A stretch of 64,000 bases of DNA from Gemmatimonadaceae bacterium (GTDB lineage: Bacteria; Gemmatimonadota; Gemmatimonadetes; Gemmatimonadales; Gemmatimonadaceae), in contig JAICLZ010000012.1 in NCBI GenBank assembly GCA_025929535.1, forward strand, positions 1-64,000. Direction: 5' to 3'. Made by a program: the position numbers and the translations under genes. Positions 11,263-19,754 of the stretch are shown here, piece after piece. The notes under the pieces are model-generated. The model was not told the DNA's origin and did no database searches. It saw only the letters and a list, made by a program, of their open reading frames with translations. Within the stretch, counting starts at the first letter, position 1. Every line of letters begins with the position of its first letter.

Positions 11263-12356
11263 CTCTCAAGCTGATGTCCAACGAAAGCAGCACGCTGCCG
11301 CCTCCGCCGGATGACAGCTCGGTGCTCGGGCGCGTGCTCGTGGTCGATGACGAGGCCGCGATTCGCACGGCGCTGTCGCGCTTCCTTCGCATGCGCGGCT
11401 TTCACGCCGTGCCTGCGGCCTCGGGCGCCGCCGCGCTCGAGACGATGCAGCAGCAGCATTTCGAGGTGATGGTCTGCGATGTCCGCATGCCCGGCATGAC
11501 GGGGCTTGAGCTCATCGTGCCCGCGCTCGCGCACGAGCCCGACCTCGCCATCGTGATGCTCTCGGCGGTGAACGATGCGGTCACCGCGAGCACGGCACTC
11601 GCGCGCGGCGCCGCCAACTACCTCGTCAAGCCGATCGAGCTCGCGGACCTGCACGGAGCAGTGGTCGAGGCGCTCGCGAAACGCGCGCGCGCCATCGAGC
11701 ATCGGCGCGCGGGACAGGCAGCAACCGCGGAAATCGCGCGCAAGATGGAGGAGATGGAGCGCGATCGCAGCTCGCTGGAGCTGCTCACGGTCGATGTCGC
11801 GCATTCGGTCATCTCGGCCATGGAAACCAAGATGCCGTTCATGGCCGGCCATTCCGAGCGCGTGGCGGTGCTCGCCACCGCGATCGCCGCCCACATGGGT
11901 CTCGACGAGGCCACGATCGAGGCGGTTCGCATCGCGGGACTGTTGCACGATGTCGGTACGGCCGGCGTGAGCGAGATGGTGCTCGCCAAGGCTGGCGAGC
12001 TCACGACCGAGGAGATGGCTCACGTGCGCGAGCACGTCCGCATCGGCATGCAGATTCTTTCCCCGCTTCGCTATCTCGGCCGCGTGCTCGACTACGTGTG
12101 CGATCACCACGAGCACTTCGATGGCCAGGGCTATCCACGGGGCGTGGCCGGCGAGGCCATCTCGTTGGGGGGACGCATCATAGCCGCCGCCGACGCGTTC
12201 GACGCGCTCACCTCCCCCCGCCCCTATCGCGACGCGATCTCGCCGAGCGCTGCCATCGCCACGATCCACACTCGGGCGGGCAATCTACTCGATCCGACCG
12301 TCGTGGTGGCCCTCGGCGCGGTAATCGCGAAGCGAGAGGAAACGAGATCCGCCTGA
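11259..12356 (+). CDS. Response regulator with receiver and HD-GYP output domain
   Basis: The ATG at 11259 overlaps the kinase stop by four bases (ATGA), so the two are coupled. The protein has 365 residues. The receiver domain is at about 20-140 (VLVVDDEAAIRTAL; phospho-acceptor Asp in VMVCDVRMPG; Lys in NYLVKPIEL). A helical linker follows, then an HD-GYP domain at about 195-350 with HSERVAVLA, LLHDVGTAG, HHEHFDGQGYP and AAADAFDALTS. HD-GYP proteins hydrolyse cyclic di-GMP. Here the usual HDxGK reads HDVGT: the lysine is replaced by threonine, while the HD and GYP residues are kept. It probably turns over cyclic di-GMP in response to the kinase. Confidence 0.92.
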   Translation: MTLKLMSNESSTLPPPPDDSSVLGRVLVVDDEAAIRTALSRFLRMRGFHAVPAASGAAALETMQQQHFEVMVCDVRMPGMTGLELIVPALAHEPDLAIVMLSAVNDAVTASTALARGAANYLVKPIELADLHGAVVEALAKRARAIEHRRAGQAATAEIARKMEEMERDRSSLELLTVDVAHSVISAMETKMPFMAGHSERVAVLATAIAAHMGLDEATIEAVRIAGLLHDVGTAGVSEMVLAKAGELTTEEMAHVREHVRIGMQILSPLRYLGRVLDYVCDHHEHFDGQGYPRGVAGEAISLGGRIIAAADAFDALTSPRPYRDAISPSAAIATIHTRAGNLLDPTVVVALGAVIAKREETRSA

Positions 12357-12443
12357 GCACGCCCTGAATCTCGGTTAGGCCCAACAGGCTGACCGGGCGG
12401 CGCGTATGGTGGGAGCGCCCGTCCTTTCACCCGTGTCCGCTTC

Positions 12444-13910
12444 GTGAAGAGAGTTCGTTTCATTGCCAGCATCCTATTCAGCGCCGGATGCGTGGGAACA
12501 CCGTCCGTATCCGGAGTAGCCGGCACGGCACCGGCGCCGAACAAGGCGTGGACCCCGCCCCCACCGCCGCGCGATACGCTCCCCTCCACGCCTGCGTCGT
12601 TCCCGCCCGACCTGCTGTCGCGCGCCAACACGCTCACGCTCGGCGACGTCGTCGATCTCGCGCTGCGCAACAATCCGGAGACGCAGATCTCGTGGGCCAA
12701 CGCGCGCGCGGCGGCAGCAGCGTACGGAGGATCGAAGGGACTCTACTATCCCACGATCGATGCGGAGGTCGGCGTCACCCGTCTCAGGTCGTCGCCCACC
12801 TTCAGCAACGACAGCGTGCTCCGGCCATCGCTCACGCAAACGAACTACGGCCCCACCTTCTCCGTGAGTTGGCTGATCGCGGATCTTGGCGGGCGGGCGG
12901 GAACGATCGAATCGGCGCGACAGGCGCTGATCGCGTCCAACTGGACGCACAATGCAACGATCCAGAACGTCGTGCTCCAGGTCGAGAGCGCGTACTTCAA
13001 CTACATGGCCAACAAGGCGCTGGTCCTCTCGGAGCGAACGAGCGTGAAGGAAGCGCAGACGAGCCTCGAATCGACGCAGGAGCGGCAGCGCGTCGGGCTC
13101 GCGACCGTCGCCGACGTGCTGCAGGCCAAGACGGCATACTCGCAGGCCAGTCTCACTCTCGAATCCACCGAGGGCGATCTGCAGACCACGCGTGGCGCGC
13201 TCGCGCTGGCGATGGGACTCCCGGCCAATGCCCCGTACGACATCGAGGCGGTGCCCGCCACCGCGGTGGGCCCTGCCACCGATAGCGTGGAGGCGCTGAT
13301 CGAGCAGGCGGTGAAGAGTCGCCCCGATCTCGCGGCCGCACAGGCGCAATACCGGCAGGCCGTGGGAAACGTGCGTGCGGCACGCGGCAATCTCTTTCCA
13401 TCCGTTCAGGTAACGGGCGCGGGTGGTCGCACCTACGTGCAGACGCTTCCGAGCGGCGCCACGAACTACAGCCTGAGACTCGGGCTGGTGATCCCCATTT
13501 TTTCAGGATTTTCGCGCCAGTACGCAGTGAAGCAGGCGCGCGCCGAGGCGGACGCGGCGCTCGGTCGCGCGGCATCGGTGAAACAGCAGGTGCAGTTTCA
13601 GGTGTTCAGCTCCTATTACGCGTTACAAACGGCGGCGAGACGGGTAAATACAGCCGACGATCTGCTCGCGAGCGCGCAGGCATCGGCCGAAGCCGCGCTC
13701 GGCCGCTACCGCGCCGGCGTGGGACTGTTCGTCGATTTGCTCACCGCGCAGAGCGCCCTCGCGTCCGCGCGGGCGCAGCAGGTGCAGGCGCGATGGATCT
13801 GGCAGACCTCGCTCGCACAGCTGGCGCACGACACCGGCGTGCTCGACACGGCCGGCGGTGCGAACATTCCATTCACCCCTGACACCACTCGAGAGGCACC
13901 ACCGAAATGA
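12444..13910 (+). CDS. TolC-family outer-membrane efflux lipoprotein
   Basis: The 488-residue product starts at a GTG and has a lipoprotein signal ending at the lipobox SAGC (Cys16). Two outer-membrane efflux repeats follow (about 60-260 and 280-470), each starting with the NNPE or RPDL-type helix. It forms the outer-membrane exit duct for the RND pump encoded next. The stop overlaps the start of the adaptor gene by four bases. The two-component genes lie 88 bases upstream in the same direction, with no clear terminator between. Confidence 0.9.
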   Translation: MKRVRFIASILFSAGCVGTPSVSGVAGTAPAPNKAWTPPPPPRDTLPSTPASFPPDLLSRANTLTLGDVVDLALRNNPETQISWANARAAAAAYGGSKGLYYPTIDAEVGVTRLRSSPTFSNDSVLRPSLTQTNYGPTFSVSWLIADLGGRAGTIESARQALIASNWTHNATIQNVVLQVESAYFNYMANKALVLSERTSVKEAQTSLESTQERQRVGLATVADVLQAKTAYSQASLTLESTEGDLQTTRGALALAMGLPANAPYDIEAVPATAVGPATDSVEALIEQAVKSRPDLAAAQAQYRQAVGNVRAARGNLFPSVQVTGAGGRTYVQTLPSGATNYSLRLGLVIPIFSGFSRQYAVKQARAEADAALGRAASVKQQVQFQVFSSYYALQTAARRVNTADDLLASAQASAEAALGRYRAGVGLFVDLLTAQSALASARAQQVQARWIWQTSLAQLAHDTGVLDTAGGANIPFTPDTTREAPPK

Positions 13911-15028
13911 TCGTTCGTCGTTCGTTCCGCATCGTCACCGCCGCAGCCGTGGCGACGGCGCTACTCGCGTGTGCGAAGAAAGCGCCTCCGCCCGCGGCCG
14001 CGGTGCCGGTGACCGTGGCCAGGGCGGATCAGCGAACGATGCCCTACACGCTGCAGGCCAACGGCACGGTCGAGCCGATGCAAACCGTCGCGATCGAGCC
14101 CCAGGTGAGCGGGATCATCACGAAGATTTTCTTCAAGGAAGGCGACGACGTGAAGGAGGGACAGCCACTCTTCGAGATCGATCCGCGTGCCTACCAAGCG
14201 GCGTACAATCAGGCGCAGGCGGTGGTGGAGCGCGATCGCGCGCAGCTCGCGAATGCCACCTCGGATGTGGCGCGCTACAGCGCGCTGGTGGAGAAGAACT
14301 ACGTCACGTCACAGCAGATGGAGCAGGTCAAGACCAACGCGGCGGCGCTCAACGCCACGCTCGCCGCGGATGAGGCACTGGCCCAGCAGGCGAAGCTCAA
14401 CCTGCAGTACGCCACCATCCGCGCACCGATTGCCGGGCGCGCGGGCAGCCTCCAGGTGCGCGTCGGCTACCTCGCGCGCGTGCCCGCGACCTCGCCGCTC
14501 GTGACCATCAATCAGATCCATCCGATTCTCGTGCGCTTCTCGGTGCCGGCCGCGAGTCTGCAGCGTATCCGGCAGTATGCGTCCAGCACACTGCCCGTCA
14601 CTGCGCGCCCCGCCAGCGCACCGGGGATCTCGAGCGCGGGCACGCTGTCGTTCGTCGACAACGCGATCGACACGACCACGGGCACCATTCTCCTCAAGGG
14701 CAACTTCGAGAACAAGGATGGCGCGCTCTGGCCCGGCGAGTTCGTGACGGCGACGCTGCAGCTCTTCGAGCAGCCGAACGCCATCACGGTGCCCACGCAG
14801 GCCGTAGTCGAAGGACAGAACGGAGCGTTTCTCTTCGTGATCAACGCGGACAGTACGGCAACCCAGCGCGAGATCACGATCGACCGTGCCGCGGGCGACG
14901 TCACCATCGTCTCGCAGGGCGTGAAGCCTGGCGAGCTGGTCGTGATCGATGGCCAGCTGCGATTGAACACGGGAACCAAAGTCCAGATCAAGCCGGCCAC
15001 CGGCGGAGATCAGCAGAGGGCAGGATGA
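13907..15028 (+). CDS. RND efflux periplasmic adaptor lipoprotein (HlyD/MFP family)
   Basis: The 373-residue adaptor has a signal peptide with lipobox LLAC (Cys22). Next come a barrel-sandwich (lipoyl-like) segment, a helical hairpin at about 95-150, a beta-barrel and a membrane-proximal domain. The motifs AIEPQVSGIITKIFFKEGDDVKEG and APIAGRAG are typical of MdtA/AcrA adaptors. It bridges the inner-membrane pump and the TolC-like duct. The start overlaps the upstream gene and the end overlaps the pump gene, each by ATGA, so the three proteins are made together. Confidence 0.93.
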   Translation: MIVRRSFRIVTAAAVATALLACAKKAPPPAAAVPVTVARADQRTMPYTLQANGTVEPMQTVAIEPQVSGIITKIFFKEGDDVKEGQPLFEIDPRAYQAAYNQAQAVVERDRAQLANATSDVARYSALVEKNYVTSQQMEQVKTNAAALNATLAADEALAQQAKLNLQYATIRAPIAGRAGSLQVRVGYLARVPATSPLVTINQIHPILVRFSVPAASLQRIRQYASSTLPVTARPASAPGISSAGTLSFVDNAIDTTTGTILLKGNFENKDGALWPGEFVTATLQLFEQPNAITVPTQAVVEGQNGAFLFVINADSTATQREITIDRAAGDVTIVSQGVKPGELVVIDGQLRLNTGTKVQIKPATGGDQQRAG

Positions 15029-18000
15029 GTATATCGGCGCTGTTCATCAAACGTCCCGTCATGACGACGCTCGTCATGGCGGGCATTCTTCTCTTCGGTA
15101 TCGTCGCCTACCGCAATCTCGCGGTGAGCGATCTGCCCACCGTGGACTACCCGACGGTCTCGGTGAATGCGTCGCTTCCGGGCGCGAGTCCGGAAACGAT
15201 GGCGTCGTCCGTCGCGACGCCGCTCGAGAAGCAGTTCTCGACCATCGCCGGCATCGATGCGATGACCTCGCAGAGCGCGCTCGGCAACACGAGCATCACG
15301 CTGCAGTTCGCCCTCGACCGCAACATCGATGCGGCCGCGGCGGACGTGCAGGCCGCGATCTCGCAGACGCTGCGCCAGCTGCCGCAGAACATCGTGCCGC
15401 CGTCGTACCAGAAGGTGGATCCTTCCGCATCGCCGATCCTCTACTTCTCGTTGACGTCGACGACGATGCCGCTGTCGCAGCTCGACGAATACGCCGAGAC
15501 CTTTCTGGCGCAGCGCATCTCGATGGTCTCGGGCGTGGCGGCAGTCCAGGTGTACGGCTCGCAGAAATACGCGGTGCGCATCCAGCTCGACCCACAGGCG
15601 ATGGCGACGCGAAAGATCGGCATCGACGAGGTCGTCGACGCGGTCAACTCGGGCAACGTGAACCTTCCCACGGGCGTGCTGTGGGGCACGGACAAGGCGT
15701 ACACGGTGCAGGCGAACGGACAGCTCGCGAATGCGAAGGACTTCCGTCCACTCATCGTGACGTACAGAAACGGCGCTCCCGTACGCCTGCAGGACATCGG
15801 CACCGTCGTCGATGGCGTGCAGGACAGCAAAGTCGCGAGCTGGTACAACGGTCAACGAGCCATCGTGCTCGCCATTCAGCGGCAGCCCGGCACGAACACC
15901 GTCGAAGTCGCCGGTCTCGTGAAGACCGCGATGGCACAGATGGAGAGTCAGTTTCCCGCGTCCGTGAGAGTGCAGACGCTCTACGACAGGTCGGTGGCGA
16001 TTCAGTCGTCGGTGTCGGACGTCAAGTTCACGCTCATGCTGACGCTGTTCCTCGTCGTGCTCGTGATCTTCATTTTCCTCCGCAACCTCTCGGCGACCAT
16101 CATCCCCAGCCTCGCGCTTCCGATGTCGCTCGTCGGGACGTTCGGGGTCATGTACCTGCTGAACTACAGTCTCGACAATCTCTCGCTGATGGCGTTGACG
16201 CTATCCGTGGGATTCGTCGTCGACGATGCGATCGTCATGCTCGAGAACATCGTGCGCCACATCGAGAAGGGCGAGCCGGTGTACGAGGCCGCACTCGTCG
16301 GATCGCGCGAGATCGGATTCACGATTCTCTCGATGACGATGTCGCTCGTTGCCGTGTTCGTGCCGATTCTCTTCCTCGGCGGGCTCGTTGGCCGGCTCTT
16401 TCACGAGTTCGCGGTGACGATCGGCGCAGCGATCCTCGTCTCGGGCTTCGTCTCGCTGACGCTCACGCCGATGCTGTGCAGCCGCTTCCTCAGATCGCAC
16501 GTGAACGAGAAGCACAACCGCTTCTTCGCCGTCACCGAGAGCGCGTACAACAAGACGCTGGCGTTCTACGAGCGCACGCTCAGACGGGTCATGGACCACC
16601 GCCCGTACGCGCTCGCATTCTCCGCGCTCATTCTGTTGGGCACGCTCGCGCTCGGCGTCATCGTGCCCAAAGGATTCATTCCGAGTGAGGACACATCCCA
16701 GCTGAGCGTGTCCACCGAGACCGAGCAAGGCACCTCGTTCGATGCCATGATGCAGCACCAGAAGCAGCTTGCCGACATCGTGCAGGCGGACCCGAACGTG
16801 AAGAACTTCATGTCGTCGATCGGTGCGAGCGGACGCAATCCGACGATCAACCAGGGACGCTTTTTCATTCACCTCAAGGATCCGTCCGAGCGCTCGCTCG
16901 ATGCCGACGGTGTCGCGCGCGAGCTCACGAGCAAGCTGTCGGTGGTCCCGGGCACCCGCGTCTTCATCACCAACCCGCCGCCGATCAACATCGGCGGCCG
17001 CTCGAGCCGGAGCCTCTACCAGTTCACTCTGCAGGCCACGGACATCGGCACACTCTATCACTACGCCGAGATCATGGAGCAGAAGATGCGCGCGCTCCCG
17101 GGTCTCGTCGACGTCAACAGCGACCTGCAGGTCAAGAATCCGCAGGTGCAGGTCGACATCGACCGCGACCGCGCATCGTCGCTCGGCATCACCGCCAACA
17201 GCCTGGAGGACGCGCTCTACAATGCCTACGGCTCGCGGCAGGTATCGACCATCTACACGCCGAACAACCAGTACTGGGTGGTGATGGAGCTCCAGCCGCA
17301 GTACCAGAAGAATCTGGCTGCGCTCGGGTTGCTGTACGTGCACTCGGCGAACGGCGATCTCGTTCCGTTCAGCTCTCTCGCACACGTCTCGCCCGGCACC
17401 GGACCGGCGACGGTCAACCACTCGGGGCAGCTGCCGTCGGTGACGCTGTCGTTCAACCTGGAGCCGGGCGTCGCGATCGGCACCGCGGTGGGCGAGGTGA
17501 ACCGGCTCGCGGCGCAGACTCTGCCGTCGAGCATCACGACCGCGTTCTCCGGCACGGCGCAGGCGTTCCAGGCGGCGCAACAGGGACTGCTCGTGCTGCT
17601 GGTGCTCGCGATCCTGATCATCTACATCGTGCTCGGCATTCTGTACGAGAGCTTCGTCCATCCGATCACGATCCTCACCGGGCTTCCATTCGCCGGCTTT
17701 GGCGCGCTGCTCACGCTGTGGATCTTCCACATGGAGCTGAGCGTGTACGCCTTTGTCGGCATCATCATGCTGATCGGCCTGGTGAAGAAAAACGCCATCA
17801 TGATGATCGACTTCGCCGTCGAGGCGGAGCGTAACGAAGGGAAATCGGCGCGAGACGCGATTCTCGAGGCGTGCAGCGTACGATTCCGTCCAATCATGAT
17901 GACGACGATGGCTGCGTTGATGGGCACGCTTCCGATTGCGCTCGGGGCAGGCGCCGGCGCGGAATCCCGGCGCCCGCTCGGCGTGGCGGTCGTGGGCGGA

Positions 18001-18159
18001 CTGGCCTTTTCACAGATCATTACACTGTATGTGACACCGGTCTTTTACACCTATCTGGACGCATTGCAGAAGCGGTTCGAGCGGGCCGAGCACCGGAACG
18101 ACGAGCGCACGCACGGCACGCTCGCGGGGCATGCGCCGCTGCCGGCGAGCGGCGACTAG
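15025..18159 (+). CDS. RND-family inner-membrane efflux pump (MdtB/MdtC-like)
   Basis: The 1044-residue pump has the AcrB-type layout: an N-terminal membrane helix (MTTLVMAGILLFGI), a porter domain, helices 2-6 near 335-500, a second porter and docking half, and helices 8-12 near 855-1030. The proton-relay Asp residues sit in VGFVVDDAIVMLENI and the partner lysine in IGLVKKNAIMMIDFA. The N-terminal sequence YPTVSVNASLPGASPETMA matches the multidrug HAE1/MdtBC group and not heavy-metal CusA. Exported compounds are unknown. It uses the proton gradient. The C-terminus carries a charged, disordered tail. Confidence 0.95.
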   Translation: MSISALFIKRPVMTTLVMAGILLFGIVAYRNLAVSDLPTVDYPTVSVNASLPGASPETMASSVATPLEKQFSTIAGIDAMTSQSALGNTSITLQFALDRNIDAAAADVQAAISQTLRQLPQNIVPPSYQKVDPSASPILYFSLTSTTMPLSQLDEYAETFLAQRISMVSGVAAVQVYGSQKYAVRIQLDPQAMATRKIGIDEVVDAVNSGNVNLPTGVLWGTDKAYTVQANGQLANAKDFRPLIVTYRNGAPVRLQDIGTVVDGVQDSKVASWYNGQRAIVLAIQRQPGTNTVEVAGLVKTAMAQMESQFPASVRVQTLYDRSVAIQSSVSDVKFTLMLTLFLVVLVIFIFLRNLSATIIPSLALPMSLVGTFGVMYLLNYSLDNLSLMALTLSVGFVVDDAIVMLENIVRHIEKGEPVYEAALVGSREIGFTILSMTMSLVAVFVPILFLGGLVGRLFHEFAVTIGAAILVSGFVSLTLTPMLCSRFLRSHVNEKHNRFFAVTESAYNKTLAFYERTLRRVMDHRPYALAFSALILLGTLALGVIVPKGFIPSEDTSQLSVSTETEQGTSFDAMMQHQKQLADIVQADPNVKNFMSSIGASGRNPTINQGRFFIHLKDPSERSLDADGVARELTSKLSVVPGTRVFITNPPPINIGGRSSRSLYQFTLQATDIGTLYHYAEIMEQKMRALPGLVDVNSDLQVKNPQVQVDIDRDRASSLGITANSLEDALYNAYGSRQVSTIYTPNNQYWVVMELQPQYQKNLAALGLLYVHSANGDLVPFSSLAHVSPGTGPATVNHSGQLPSVTLSFNLEPGVAIGTAVGEVNRLAAQTLPSSITTAFSGTAQAFQAAQQGLLVLLVLAILIIYIVLGILYESFVHPITILTGLPFAGFGALLTLWIFHMELSVYAFVGIIMLIGLVKKNAIMMIDFAVEAERNEGKSARDAILEACSVRFRPIMMTTMAALMGTLPIALGAGAGAESRRPLGVAVVGGLAFSQIITLYVTPVFYTYLDALQKRFERAEHRNDERTHGTLAGHAPLPASGD

Positions 18160-18212
18160 CTCCGCGCCGGCCGGCGGCTGGCGGCGAGCGGTCACATCGA
18201 AGGGATCACTGC

Positions 18213-18241
18213 TTGACCTTTGTTTCGATTCGTGGTATTGG
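18213..18241 (+). promoter_or_regulatory. Candidate promoter upstream of the acidic/basic protein gene
   Basis: TTGACC (18213-18218), a 17-base spacer and TATTGG (18236-18241) resemble a sigma70 promoter with a good -35 and weak -10. The site is about 140 bases before the ATG at 18382, in a 222-base gap after the pump operon. Confidence 0.3.
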
Positions 18242-18381
18242 GGTGATTCCTGCGGAACAGTCGCTATGATTCCGCGGTTCACTTCGAAGTTGCGAGGCAT
18301 ACGAAGTGCAGCCTTGTCGATTCAGTGAAGCCGCTCCTGCGGTCCAGAGCTTCGTGATCAATAACATGAAAGGAGGCAAGC

Positions 18382-19053
18382 ATGCCGCGTGGTGATGAGT
18401 TCAACGAGAAGCTCTATCTGTCGGAGCACGAGGATGACGAGGAGGATCTGGGATACGGAGGTGGCGGCGGCGCTTCCTACGATGACGATGAGGACGAGGA
18501 AGGCGCCGGCTGGGGGATGACGAAAACCACCGGAGAGGACCTCTGGGACAGCACGGACGACGAGGAGGATGAGGACGGCGAAACGCCCACCGTGGTCGTC
18601 GAGGAGGAAGAGGAGGACGATGTCGCTCCACTCACCTCGGCCCGCGCCTCGCGAGCGGCGAGCAAGGCCGAGCGGCAGGATGCGAAGAACGCGTCAGCCG
18701 CGGCGGCCGGGAATGGCAACGTGAGCCCGTCGTCCGGCGCTCCGGCGGCAAGGAACGCCTCGAAATCGGCGCCGGCCAAGAACACCGCGGCCAGGAACGT
18801 GTCCAAGTCCGCGGCACCAGCGGGCAAGAGCGCCCCGGCCGCAAAGAAGAGCGCGGCCAAGGCTCCCGCCAAAAAGACTTCGGCCCGCAAGTCGTCCGCG
18901 AAGAAGGCGCCGGCCAAGAAGCGCAGCGTCAAAAAGGGCGGCGCCAAAAAGGGCGGCGCCACGCGCGCCTCCGCCAGGAAGGCTCCGGCGCGCAAGGCCG
19001 CTGGCAAGAGTGGCGCGAAGAAGGGAGCCAGGAAGGCAGCTCGTCGGAAGTAG
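18382..19053 (+). CDS. Acidic N-terminal, histone H1-like C-terminal protein
   Basis: This is a 223-residue protein of extreme composition. Residues 1-85 are Asp/Glu-rich with a Gly patch. Residues about 85-145 are Ala/Ser/Asn-rich. Residues about 145-223 are Lys/Ala/Arg-rich with AKK and ARK units, like bacterial histone H1-type proteins. No globular domain is evident. The basic tail should bind DNA or RNA; the acidic head could mask it or bind another basic protein. A near-perfect Shine-Dalgarno sequence (AAAGGAGG at 18369-18376, spacer 5) predicts strong translation, unlike most neighbours. The cell function is not known. Confidence 0.8.
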   Translation: MPRGDEFNEKLYLSEHEDDEEDLGYGGGGGASYDDDEDEEGAGWGMTKTTGEDLWDSTDDEEDEDGETPTVVVEEEEEDDVAPLTSARASRAASKAERQDAKNASAAAAGNGNVSPSSGAPAARNASKSAPAKNTAARNVSKSAAPAGKSAPAAKKSAAKAPAKKTSARKSSAKKAPAKKRSVKKGGAKKGGATRASARKAPARKAAGKSGAKKGARKAARRK

Positions 19054-19074
19054 TTCTCTGGTCCATGAAGCGGT

Positions 19075-19114
19075 GAACACGGCGGGAAGCGCATTCACGC
19101 TTCCCGCCGTGTTC
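19075..19114 (+). terminator. Strong hairpin after the histone-like gene
   Basis: The 17-base arms 19075-19091 and 19098-19114 are perfectly complementary, with a six-base loop CATTCA. No long T run follows, so it may act as a terminator with help from other factors, or as an mRNA 3'-end stabiliser. The -10-like TATATT of the next gene begins only nine bases later. Confidence 0.65.
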
Positions 19115-19136
19115 GTTCGCCCTATATTGAGCACCC

Positions 19137-19682
19137 ATGGCCGAATCGCCTGTCCCACTCCTCCGCGCGCACTCGCGGCACGCGCCGTGGAACTCGCGCG
19201 GCCTCGCGGCGCACGCCACGGCGCTCGTCGATGCCGCCGGAATGCGCCCTACGAACGGCGCCGCTCGCGCGGAGCCGAGCGCGCGCGCTGTCCGCTTCTA
19301 CGTGTCCACGGGCCTCCTCGACCATCCCGATGGCACCGGCACGGCGGCGACGTACGGATATCGCCACCTGCTTCAGCTGCTCTTCATCAAGATCCGTCAG
19401 CGCGAAGGGCTCACGCTCGAGAAGATCAAGCTCGAGGTCACGGGCCTCACCGGCGACGCACTCGAGCGGCGCGTGGCATCCTCGCTCGCACCGGCGCTCG
19501 GCGCTCGCGCCGATGGAGTGGTAGCGGACAACGGCTCGCACGACGCCGTGTGGCACCGCATCCAGGTGGCGGACGGCATCGAGCTCCACGTGCGCGACGA
19601 TTCTCCGGCCTCGAGCGAAGAAGCGGTAGTGGCGATGCGCGAGGCGGTGCGCGCAGCCCTCGGCCGCGCGGACATTCGCTGA
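19137..19682 (+). CDS. MerR-family transcriptional regulator
   Basis: The product is 181 residues. The DNA-binding part, about residues 45-105, reads SARAVRFYVSTGLLDHPDG then YGYRHLLQLLFIKIRQREGL and LEKIK: the MerR winged helix (R-Y-Y tract, Gly-Leu wing, long Leu-rich helix). The N-terminal 45 residues precede the fold and are low-complexity. The C-terminal region has no cysteine metal site, so the ligand is unknown. A TATATT box lies eight bases before the ATG, giving at most a two-base leader. No Shine-Dalgarno sequence is present. Confidence 0.78.
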   Translation: MAESPVPLLRAHSRHAPWNSRGLAAHATALVDAAGMRPTNGAARAEPSARAVRFYVSTGLLDHPDGTGTAATYGYRHLLQLLFIKIRQREGLTLEKIKLEVTGLTGDALERRVASSLAPALGARADGVVADNGSHDAVWHRIQVADGIELHVRDDSPASSEEAVVAMREAVRAALGRADIR

Positions 19683-19754
19683 GCGCCGAGCTGCACTGCA
19701 GCTGCGCGAGAGCTAAGCGTCGCTTCGAGCATCAGGCCTTTAAGGGTTGCAGAA

